From Amoebophrya sp. A120 (lineage: Eukaryota > Sar > Dinophyceae > Syndiniales > Amoebophryaceae): a stretch of DNA of 64,000 nucleotides. The stretch lies in contig CAJINV010000001.1 in assembly GCA_905178155.1 (NCBI GenBank), forward strand, positions 1,474,225 to 1,538,224, written 5' to 3'. The number at the start of each line of letters is the position of its first letter. Within the stretch, counting starts at the first letter, position 1. Below, in pieces: positions 54,284 to 64,000 of the stretch. Below the pieces are notes generated by a model. The model worked only from the letters and a program-made list of their open reading frames with translations, did not search any database and was not told the origin of the DNA. The position numbers and the translations under genes were made by a program.

Positions 54284-57200
54284 ATGGCGATGAACAACAA
54301 GGGGCCCGTGAAATTCGGGCGAGGCCGTCGCGAGGAAAAGGCGAAGCAAGAGGACGCTCGCGCGACCATGTACCTGCATCTCGGGGAAGGCCACAGCGAC
54401 GAGGGGCATGCGATGGACTTTGCCTCGGGGTTGACGGTTCCCCCGTTCGTCTGGTATACGCTCTACAGAAAGGACGTGACCGCTACCGCTTGCGTTACTG
54501 GGAAGAGGGGGGACAACCTGGACGCCTTCAAGTACTTCGCGCTTGCCAACAAAGACTGCATCCACGAGCCTGGTGGCCAGGATCCGGAAAATATTGAGCG
54601 GGAAAAAAACTGGTGCAAGCGCTTCGGGGGGAACCGGCTATACGACGTGGAAGGAGCAAAGGCAGAGCTAGCGCGGCTAAAAGAAGCCCGCGCTGGTATT
54701 TCCGATGAGAAGGCCAAAGAGATCGAGTCACGGGGAAAGCCGGTTAAAGAGCTGGTCAAGAGGACTGAGGCGCAGGTCCTGGCCCTGCAGCGGTACCGAC
54801 GATTGGATTATTTGGACACGATCTTGCGGATCGGTTTCGTACCGTGGAAGGTCTACGTTGCGGGGGAGCACGGAAATAACCGGCTGTACAGGACGCTCCA
54901 AGAACACTTTCCGCAGAGTCTGGGCGGATTAGTGTTTTCGGTGAATGTGTCGCCTCCCCGATCGTCCCGCAGCAAGGCGGGCGCAGTCACGCCACCCCCA
55001 CAGAAGCTTCGTTTGTTGGATGAGCGCACCGCGAATGCGGGGACGGCGCGTGTGGGAGTCAAGGAGTTCCAATTTTTCTGGATACATCACGACTTCAAAG
55101 AACGCGCCTGGTATGTGGCGCGCTCGATCAATCGTTCGATGCTTGTGGAGATGCTTGGAATCGACGTCAAGTCTTGTCCGGACGACCCACAGTGCCTTTT
55201 GCGCCAGGCGCTCGGCAAAGCGCTCGCGCGGATGCAGCTTGCCACCAGCGACACGCTGAAAACGAAGGACATTCCCGGGGCGAGCATCTTCAAGATTGAC
55301 GACCTTCTGGGCGTTCAGGGGGGCGACTCCCTCGTTGATGGCTGCGGCTGGATCGGAAGCAGTTTGGCAGCAGAAGTCGAGGAATCCATCCGGGCGCAGG
55401 GCTACCCTGACGTAGGCGAAATCCAGGCTCTGCAGGGGCGACTGATGTCCGCGAAATTTATGGTCCTGATCAAAGACGTCCCGCCGGACCACCCCGACGC
55501 GCACAAGATATGTTTGCCGAAGAGCGCCTGGAAGTTCTGGCAGAATGTTGATGCGGATGCCTCCTATCCGCTGGAGGTCTGCCAGTGGTGGGACGATAAG
55601 CCAACCGAGCCGCGCGGATATTTTAATGCGGAACTGTTGCCCCTGCTGGAACACGGCTGCGCTGCGCACCCGCTCAAGTTTTTACGTGTGGTCAGGGCCG
55701 TGCTGAAGAATCACGTTTACAACTACCTCAAGAAGCTGGCCAGTGCTTGTGATGATGACCGCATCGACTTTGCCGAGGCGCGCAAGCTCTTGCTGGAAGC
55801 GCCGGACGCCGACCTCGCCGCTCCGCCGGCAACTGCTTGGAAGAAGGCGTCGAACTGGGAAGAGGCAGATAGTTGGATCGATGATCATGATGTGCATCAC
55901 GATAGCGACGCTGAGCATGAGAAGGAAGAATGTAGCAGTAGCACTAGCAGTGGCGACAATGGCGAAGTGGATGCCATGTTGAAGGAACTCATTGATGAAG
56001 ACGCGACTCTAAAAAACTTTGCTACCAGCGAGCCCGCGAAGTTTTTCCGCGTGCAGGCATTGGTCCGTGCAATTTTTGGCGGATCCCTTGCGAGGAAGTT
56101 CCGCTTTCGTCTTCCCGACAGCTACTACTTGCCCATCGTCCCGGACCTGTCGCAGACGCTCAAAAAATTCCAGGCACTCACCTCGGTGGTGACTTCGGGC
56201 AAAGACGGCGCCACGGTGAAGTACCTCGAGGGCCCTGCGCTGTTTGCCCGTTGTCCATGCATGGAAGCGAGTGACGTCCAGCCGTTCGAGAATGTCGGCG
56301 AGCCGCCGGAGGCATTTACGCAGGCGGGGTTTCGGCACAAAGGACTCATCGTTCTGCCGGCATGCGAAGGCATGCCCCGGGCGGCCGCCCAGGCTCTTTC
56401 CGGTGGGGATTACGACGGGGATGAAGCGTACTGCATCGGCTTCGAGCCGCTGGTGGAGATTTTTACCCCCACGGAGCCGGACTTTGTCAGTGCGTTCGAA
56501 ATGTTCCCGCCGCCGCCGCCCCTGGTTGGTGATGCTGGTGACGATGCAGAGGGTGGGCAGCAGCAGAAACCGCCGGCACAGCAGGTGGAGACACTTGGAG
56601 ATGTGGTTCGCGAAGGTTTTTCGGACGCTGACTTCGATCGACTGCGCATTCGGTCAGCGGACTACTTCGGCTTGGGAGATGCGTAGGGCCCCAAAATCTG
56701 CACCGGCGCTCATGTGTTGTGGCGACAGGGGCTGCCCGAGATGATGATGATGACAAGCTCCTGCGCGATTGGCTTCACAGACACGTTTCCGTAGTCAAGG
56801 CTGAATTTTTGATCATACATGTTGATGTTCCTGAGCAGCGTGTGTGTTTGTTATGACCGCGCGCTTTCGCTTTTACGTTTTGCATTTGTTTGCCCTCGTC
56901 CATGGAGAATGTCTCACAATTTAGAGCAAGTCCATTGGAAGTCACAACATAGCAGAATACTGCGCGTGCGGATTTTCCCATCCATAAGAGAAAGGCAAAA
57001 TTTACGAATGATTGGTATCACACGGCGCGGTACTACGGGCTTAATCATCCCTACAGCAAAGCCATCGCAAAGTGCGGACATGCGTCAATGGATCTGGCCA
57101 AGAGCGGAAATACATATGCGGAACTATGTGCGGTGAAGGACAGAGCTCGAGGTGCAGCGAAGGTGATAAGCGTTCCCAGAGCGCTGCACACCCGGAAAGA

Positions 57201-60200
57201 CGGCCACGTCCTCAGTAGCGCACACGCAGACATCATTCGCATGATGTCGCCCGCGGCGGCAAAAATCGTTGAGAAGCTCGCTGTATGGGGTGCAAAAGTA
57301 TCGCACTCGTACTAATCGCCGTCTTGCAAGACAAATCCACCAGCTAAGGTAAATCAGCATTAGAAAATCCGACTTTCTTGCTCTTGAGAAAATTTGTGAT
57401 GCGATTAATTTATGCTACCTAGTGCGATGGATACTTTTGCAACGCATACGCTGCATCAGCGAAGCAAGCAGGACGGAAAGAAGACGAAGTCGAAGGAGCA
57501 GGTGAACAAGGGACCAACGCAAGAGGAAAAAACAAGAAGAAGAACCAGGTTGCTGACGACATCGGCATCGCAGAACTAGACGCTTTCATGCAGGAGGAAA
57601 TGGACGACGATGAGTTCGATCTTTATGCTGGCAACGTTCTCGACGAGGACGCGACTGCGGAGGATGGCCCGCTAGCACTTGCTGCTGGCGACGACGATTT
57701 TGCGGTCGACCCTGATGGCCCGGGTGAAGAAGGAGCGCAACAGGACGACGACGACGACGACAGCGAAAAGGATTCAGACGACGAGTCTTCCGCTTCTGCG
57801 TGGTCGCAGCGTGATAAGAATAAGAAAAAAGGAAAAGCTAAGTCGTCAAAGAAGAATAGCGCAAAGGCGAAGAAACAGCAGCAGCAGGTGGCGAAAAAGA
57901 ATGACAGTGTCAAGGGTGGCGCGAAGAAGGCTGCGGCGCCGATGAAAAAGGTTGCGGCAAAGAAAAAAGGAAAAAATGGAGAGGAAGTGGAGGGCGATTC
58001 CGAGCAGCAGCAGCCCGACGATCGTGTGGAGGCGTACTTCCTGAGCACGAAGCCCGGGCTTCCGAAACTTCGGATTTGTGACGTGCTGTTTGTTTTATGC
58101 AAGCTGCTCGCGGACGGGGCCGCGAAAAATCAGATCTACCACCTTGGCGGAACGCTTAAAACGCCGGCAGATGTGAAGAAGGTGCTTGCGAATGGACAAA
58201 CAGACGTTTTTCGGACTCTCTCAGAGGGGAACTGGTTGGCCGTGCTCGGGCGCGAAGATGTTACATTCGGCGGCGTCAATACAATGGACAGGACGGTGGT
58301 GACGCAACTCAACGAATTGCAGCGTCGGGCCAAAGCGATGCTGGTGGACAATTTGCAACTGTTCGCGACGTTTGAAAAACTTCGGGAAAAGTACTGGGCC
58401 CCACTGCTGCAAAAGGCATGGGGGGACGCGTCAAAGCGCTGGGCGGGGTTTTTCGACCAGAAAAGGGAGTACTGCTGCCGCAACAAAATCGCCGTGCAAC
58501 AGACGGGCTATAAGGGGCTCGAGTTTCGGGATCCGGTTCCAGAGGACGAAAAGTACACCGCGACGGCAATGTCACTGCCGGACGAGAAGGGCGCAGAAGG
58601 CCTGAAGAGGCTCGAGAACTTCGTTGCCGCGATCACCTTTTACGTTACGACCCCCTCCTTTCTGAAGGCTGAGCGCCAGGCGAAAGGCAAAATCATCACG
58701 GCGAAAGCAGCTGCGAAGCGTGCTGCAGGGCCGGCCGGGAAAAAGAAAGCCGCAAAGGCGAAGGCAGCCGGGAAGAAGGGAAAATCCTTCGCCTTTGAGC
58801 GAGATGTGGAAATGGCGGACGCGGATCAGGTGGACCCAGATGTGGAAAAAATCCTGGCTGATGTTGAGGATGTGACTGAAGATGGCGCAGCTCTTGCAGA
58901 ATCTTTCGGAGATGAAGGCGATGCCGATGCGTCTGCTTCATCAGTGGCAGCTGGGGGAGAAAATAACCACGAGGAAGCTCCTGCGATCGCTGTAATGGGC
59001 GAAATCGCAGGAGATGATGATGGCGAAGTCGAAAAATCGTCCAGCTCTGCTGCTGATGCTGATGTTGTATCTGGAGAGAAGCTGCTCGTGGCGCATCAGG
59101 GCGATTTTCTGTCGAATGTTACGGAGCAAAAGACATACTGCAAGTGGACGACGATGCGCGAAGACAAGTGGGCCTGGGATGCGTCGTTCCAGCTGTATGG
59201 CAAAGAGCTGCTCTACTTGAAAACCACACTCGAGCCGTTGCCAGCCACGCAAGCGGAGCAAGAGAGTGCTGCTGCGGAGGACAAGAAGAAAACCTGGGAC
59301 GACAAAGACTGGTTTGCGGGTTGGGAGGACGACAAGGAGAAGAGTAAAGACACTGATGAAAATCACACGGAAGCTGGAGCTGCCAGTGCCAGCGCTTCGC
59401 CGTCCAGCACGACCGGGGCCTTCAGTAGTTCTTTGAAGCGCAAGAACGACTACGATAACAGCAGCGGAGACTATCACTACTACGGAAGAGATGCGAAGAA
59501 GCAGAAGAGGAACCAAAATGACTGGTCGTGGTCAGGTCACTCATCATGGGGCAAGAACAAAAACTGGAATTGGAACCAGGGCGGCAAGCACGATGATAAG
59601 AAGTCGTGGTCGTGGGACGACAAGGCCAACAAGCACCAAGACAACAAGAAGTCGTGGTGGGAGCAGCAGAAGCAGAAAAGCAGAAATGATCATGGAAACA
59701 ACGATTGGTGGAAAGAGCAAGACGACAAATACACTGGCAACCGGAATTGGTGGAAGGCAGCCACGATGGAAAACGAAGCCGATACGGAAAACGCAGACGC
59801 AAACAACCACGGTGAGGATGCAAATGTAGCAGCAGCGTCTTCATCCTCCTCTTCCGTACAGCAAAATGGCGAAAAAGCTCCGGTCGCGGGAGCCGCGGGC
59901 GGCGGCGGCGAGGAGTCAAAGCACGATGACAACTGGAACTGGGACGAGCAACAGGGCGAAGAGGAAAATCAGAATTACCAATACAACAACCACCAGGGAT
60001 CATATGACAACAGCTACGGCTCTAGCAAGAAAAACGAACAGTATCATGACGGCGGCGGTGGCAGCGTCAGCGAGTATGGCAGCTACAAGAAAAACAACAA
60101 GTACAACCAGTCAAACCAGTACAATCAGTACAAAAATGACTACAACGCACAGAACAATAAGAATTGGAACGGTTGGTACAAGGACCAGGGCGATCACAAT

Positions 60201-63034
60201 TACAACCACAATCAAAACCAAAACTGGCAGGGGAGGGGAGCGGGCGGAAGCCACAACTACAACAAAAAGCAAGGCGATAGCTGGAAGGAGTCGTCGTGGA
60301 AGGAGAAGGACTACAACAAGAAGCAAGGCAGTTATTGGAGCTCCAACGACGATAACTCTTGGCGGAAGAACCAGAAAAAGAACGACTACAGCAAGGAGCG
60401 GAAATGGGACTATGAAAACAAGTGCTGGAAAGAAGAAACTGACCAAACCCAATGGGAGACACACGACCAGCAAAACCAAGAGGATTCCTGGCAGCAGCAG
60501 CACCAGCATGATTCCTGGCGGAACCAGAATCGCGACACCAACGATGGCAAAGGACCTCCTGACGATGGAAAGGGGAAGGGAAAAGGAAAGCGAAATAAAG
60601 GCAACCAGCCTGATGCGAAGGCTAAGGGAAAAGGAGAGCCCCAAGCCGATCAGGAGAAGCGCAAGGGAGAAGGAAAGGGCAAGGGACGTTGCTCAGGTAA
60701 GGCTAAGGCACTGAGATATCGACTCTAGCCTCTTTTTCTTCATGCGTGTGCGTTGTCACGAGAGATGAAATTTCGGTAAGTACTTTTTTTTTGTAAATGA
60801 AGACTGTCACCTGGTGGACCAGCAGAATGCACATGCAGCATTTGGCAGAACTACAGCTTCGTGCTCATTCATGAAAATCAAAATGCATCATACCAGGCTC
60901 CGCCGGAGCAGCATCTACTTTGAAAGAGACGGACTCGCCGGAAGCCTCCGCGAGCAACGATGCCGCGGAGTCGAGCGATGCGCAAAAAGGCGGCGGCCGC
61001 ACGTCGTCCGTTTGGGAAGAGAAGCCGGACGACGCTGAACACGAATGGGATGCAGGTACAGAGCCTCATGATCTATGTTCACTGACCTATTATACGAAGT
61101 GAGCATGCAACTTTTTCATGAAATTGGAATCGGGGGAAAACAAGATGCCGACGGCTACGGCACTACAGATTCATTGCTTTTGTATTCGCGTACCTAAAGA
61201 TAGAACGTGCTTATGAGATGAATGAAACTGAAAGACCTGTTTTTTTTTATCAACAAAAAGGTGAAGCGGGTGGTGGTCAAGGTGGGTTCAGTTCGTCAAC
61301 TTCCTCTTCCACGGGAAACAGCAATCAAGACGTACGGGAAAAATGGGACTACGAGAACCACTGCTGGAAGGTGAACGACAAGAAAAATGATGTTGAGAAC
61401 GCGCCTGACAAAGGGAAAGGGAAGGGCAAGCGGAACAAAGGGAAAGCTGCAGCAGCTTCTGATCGCAAAAATGAGCAGGGAAATACTAAAAAAGCAGCTT
61501 CTGCATCTGCATCTGCGAGATCTTCCTCTGCCACCTCGTCTAAAAGCCGGAAAAAAGGCGATGGCTCTGGCGAAGCAGAGCCCTCTGCTAGCGATGGAAA
61601 AAATTCGGGTACATTTTTTTTTGATACGCTGGTCCGCACGTCGAAGCCACATTTTGCCCTTCCTCCTATTCATGCGGACAACTTTAATTTTTTTGTTGTT
61701 GTGTTTGCAAGTACAAGTACTTCTATTCGCAGATGCAGAAGAAAATGAGCCCCAGATGCACCTTGTGCAACTTCTAGCCGCTCAATTCTGCATGAGGATA
61801 GTATGTAGTGAGGTCACCGAACGGTTCTAACCAGGGAGTTTTTTTGACATATACCCTCAAAAACGACCGGCAGTTTTCAAGCGGGCGAAAGTGTTTTTTG
61901 ACGAAAAAGATTTTCAATTATCAAGCGGCCGGGGCTTTGTTGTCAAACAAGCCCGGTCGAAAACTATCGACTCGCACTGGATAAAACGACGCAAAGGAGT
62001 CGCCAAAATTAGCGCCCTTCTGAGGCGCCCACCGCCTTGGTTTCTGGCGGTTTGGGGCGCCCAAAAAGGGGCGCGCAAAAAACACGTCCAAAATCAGAAC
62101 AGCGAAACAGCATGGCACGGCCGCGATTTCGGAGCATTTTGGGCGGCCGCGAAAGCGGTCGCCTTTTCGCCGGTTTCAGAGCCTGGGAAGCTTTGCAAAA
62201 AGCGCCGGCGTGAAAAATAAAAACGCGAAAAAGAAAAAGCGCCCAAGACGCGCAAAGCCAATCCGCATGCTATGGGCCCGATTTTTCTTCGCTTTTTGGG
62301 CGCCCCCCGTGGCACCCGGATCGGCCCCATAGCATGGGGGCTGGCCTTCGGAAAGGAATTTCGGGAATTTGCCAAAATTTGCGATGTTTACCAAGCGGCC
62401 GCCATACCGTGCGGCCTAACGTTACTCAGGGCGGTATGGCGAGCCCAGAAAAAGCAAAGCCGCGGCCAAGGCGATGGCCGGCAAAAAAACGCCCACGACC
62501 TCACTACCTCCGCCCCGGCGGCTATATTTGGTATTCTGATATGCAAAAAATGCGAAATCAATACAGGCACAGGAGGAGTAGCTGCGACAGATGCCGACGC
62601 GTCGAGTTCTGGTCCCCACCCTTCTTCATCGAGACCGGAAACGAAGCAACAACATACCGAAAATCGGGAAAATGAGGACGCAGGTACAACTACAAACAGT
62701 CACTGTCTTTTTTCAGACTGATGTGAGCTAATTTTCTGAAGCAGGCACATTAGCAGGTGCGGATTGTTGATGCAAAACATATGGGAGTAAAGAAATACAC
62801 AAATTAGAAAATTCTACGACCTGCACGACGCCACCAGATGACGGCGCCGCCGCGGGCAACGGTGGATCCGGCTCATCTTCGTGGCAAGGAGCATCTTCGT
62901 ACTACAACAAGAAAAATGAGAACACAAGTGAGGAAAACGAGTGGAAGCGCGTTTGGGATTACAAGAAAGGAAAGTACGTCTATTACAAGCATCCCTGGGA
63001 AACGGATGGTAACGGAAATTGGTGGAAAAACTAA
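54284..63034 (+). CDS. Cellular RNA-dependent RNA polymerase (RNAi type) with long Trp-rich tail (8 exons, ~2,273 aa)
   Basis: Exons: 54284-56680, 56995-57283, 57454-60696, 60897-61055, 61261-61608, 61733-61804, 62567-62683, 62838-63034 (6,822 nt). The core carries landmarks of eukaryotic RDR/QDE-1 enzymes: DGCGWIGSSLAAEV (~351), LQGRLMSAKFMVLI, GPALFARCPCMEASDV, GLIVLPACEGMPR and the catalytic loop GGDYDGDEAYC with Asp709, Asp711 and Asp713; CGHASMDLAKSG follows in exon 2. Such enzymes copy RNA into double strands for small-RNA silencing. From ~900 come acidic and Lys-rich stretches, a helical module (LPKLRICDVLFVLCKLLADG), then a W/N/Q/K-rich tail (~1580-1910) such as WSWDDKANKHQDNKKSWWEQ. 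WDYEN-x-CW plus GKGKGKRNKG occurs twice (exons 3 and 5), a related WDYKKGKYVYY in the last exon. The start is the first ATG of the long frame. The core is certain; the exact 3' exon ends are moderate. Confidence 0.88.
56681..56994 (+). other. Probable GC-AG intron in the RdRP gene
   Basis: The catalytic exon meets a stop (TAG 56684-56686) right after RSADYFGLGD. Conserved RdRP sequence resumes at 56995 (AKFTNDWYHTARYY). The only phase-compatible excision I see runs from GCGTAG to AGAGAAAG, with GC and AG ends. The acceptor is plausible; the donor is unusual, so the exact boundaries are uncertain. Confidence 0.55.
57284..57448. mobile_element. Introner element, family E (165 bp)
   Basis: It starts TATGGGGTGCAAAAGTATCG and ends GATACTTTTGCAACGCATA; the duplication is CGCTG. 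Excision joins KIVEKLA to ASAKQAGRKED, linking the conserved RdRP core to its long tail in frame. Confidence 0.92.
61804..62530 (+). mobile_element. Family G element (727 bp), second copy, inside an RdRP intron
   Basis: It is near-identical along its length to 9113-9847 and has GTA on both sides. Simple excision would here give a frame that stops at once (GTA TTC TGA). A GT-AG intron from GTAGTG (61805) to the acceptor AATACAG (62566) removes the element plus 36 bp and keeps the RdRP frame. So this copy probably acts as the body of an ordinary intron. Confidence 0.8.
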
Positions 63035-64000
63035 AAGACAGAATGAAGCCTCTGAGTCTCCGTTTTCGATAACTGTGACGCGCGCTACCACGGACCGCAG
63101 GACGACTTTTTTTACCAGCATCAACTTGCCACAACTAGAAAATGAGCGAACTGCTGTTGAAAAGAATTTGGCGTGAAGTCGAATTCGTAAAAATCATCGA
63201 TGCACTGAAGAAACTGAAAAACTGTTTTTCTTTGGACATCATTTCCAGTCCTGGCGACATTGTCAATTCGCAACTGTCGTCCCAGGACAAACATTCTTTT
63301 CAAGAAAACCAGGTAGCAGGCCAGATCCAGAAATGAATCACAACTGTACTGCTACAGATCTTCCCGCCGACGAGAGGGAATCTCTACGCGGGCAATTTTT
63401 ATTTTGGACTTCAACTTCGGTGAACTTCAATTGCAAATTGATGCCAGAAGTTCTTTACGAGACTACTTTAGTTTTTCACTTCTGAAAAGCGAAGTTGAAG
63501 TCTTTTTATATCAAACCCATTCATCGCAATCACGGAATTCAAAAATGAAAAGATACCCATTCTCACTTTTATTTTTGAAAAACGCACTACGGCTTTATTA
63601 GAAAAATGAATGTGTGCTGGGCACTCTTTGAACCGCCACGAAGATGCAATCGGCTTCGTGTGCCGTTGGCATGATCATGTTTGGAAACGTGAGACTTTGT
63701 TCAGTCGGGCGCAAACCATGGGATCCTTTTTTGCTAACTGGGCCACACATTGCACGGAATGTTGCAGCGATAATTTCTCCTTTTTCATGGATCATCGGTT
63801 CAGAGTAATTTTATAACTCCTATTGCTGAGCTGCGCAAGTTAAAATTTTGCGACGGGAAAGAAAACCGCCCACGTCGAAACTTTTTTTGTAATTTCCAAA
63901 CTTTCACAAGCTTCTGGGAGTTCGCCCATCGCCCAATGTCCATCGCCCAGTCGCCCACTGTCCGCCGTCCAATGTCCATCGCGCAATGCCCATCGCACAA
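63035..64000. other. Region downstream of the RdRP gene
   Basis: AT-rich sequence without a recognisable gene on either strand. A degenerate tandem repeat fills the last ~80 bp. It presumably includes the RdRP 3' UTR. Confidence 0.5.
63922..64000. repeat. Degenerate tandem repeat at the window edge
   Basis: Variants of CGCCCAATGTCCAT / CGCCCAGTCGCCCACTG recur five or six times and continue to the window end. The unit is about 13-15 bp. The extent beyond the window is unknown. Confidence 0.75.

Noticed and set aside
54284-57283. Viral RNA polymerase integrated in the genome
   Set aside because: The DYDGD loop and surrounding blocks are of the cellular RNAi class, not the palm-fold GDD class of RNA viruses; the gene has introns and an introner.

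Overview
The window is nuclear DNA of a eukaryote with very intron-rich genes, most likely a parasitic dinoflagellate of the Amoebophrya type (Syndiniales). Grounds: every recognisable gene lies on the + strand, as in dinoflagellate unidirectional gene arrays, and coding sequence is interrupted again and again by short terminal-inverted-repeat (TIR) elements that behave as precisely removed introns lacking GT-AG ends. 'Introner elements' of this kind are known from Amoebophrya genomes. The organism is inferred from this architecture, not from a marker gene.

Layout, all on +: (1) the 3' part of a 5-deoxyglucuronate isomerase (IolB-like) gene, ~127-1594; (2) a 2,939-residue protein with HEATR6-like HEAT repeats, 3435-17196; (3) a tail-anchored ERAD-type ubiquitin-conjugating enzyme (UBC6/UBE2J), 20047-23214; (4) a six-helix voltage-gated potassium channel, 23620-27577; (5) a secreted 5'-nucleotidase-family metallophosphoesterase, 29615-35505; (6) a SAC3/GANP mRNA-export protein with FG repeats, 37756-45738; (7) a small two-segment membrane protein, 48504-49293; (8) a Cys-rich protein with a 2-oxoglutarate/Fe(II) dioxygenase-like domain, 50337-52960; (9) a cellular RNAi-type RNA-dependent RNA polymerase (RdRP) with a very long Trp-rich tail, 54284-63034. 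Gaps of 0.8-2.9 kb between genes hold repeats and no convincing genes.

I reconstructed each gene by joining exons across the inserted elements. Thirty complete TIR introners in six families (called A-F here) are flanked by 5-bp target-site duplications (26 exact, 4 with one mismatch). Removing each element plus one duplication copy restores the reading frame at all 28 that interrupt coding sequence directly, and summed exon lengths are a multiple of three in each complete gene model (2-9). A seventh family (G, ~730 bp, no obvious TIR) is present twice inside genes and once as a relic. Ordinary GT-AG introns also occur.

A separate class is represented by three GC-rich TIR elements of 0.8-1.15 kb bracketed by 33-63 bp imperfect direct repeats. 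Two sit inside genes (channel and nucleotidase) and duplicate coding sequence with offsets of 1196 and 1197 bp. The most interesting items are the introner system as a whole (shared termini and internal motifs across families, splicing in either orientation, insertion at a splice junction, nesting in an ordinary intron), the long-direct-repeat TIR elements, and the RdRP with its W-rich C-terminus next to a dioxygenase-like gene.
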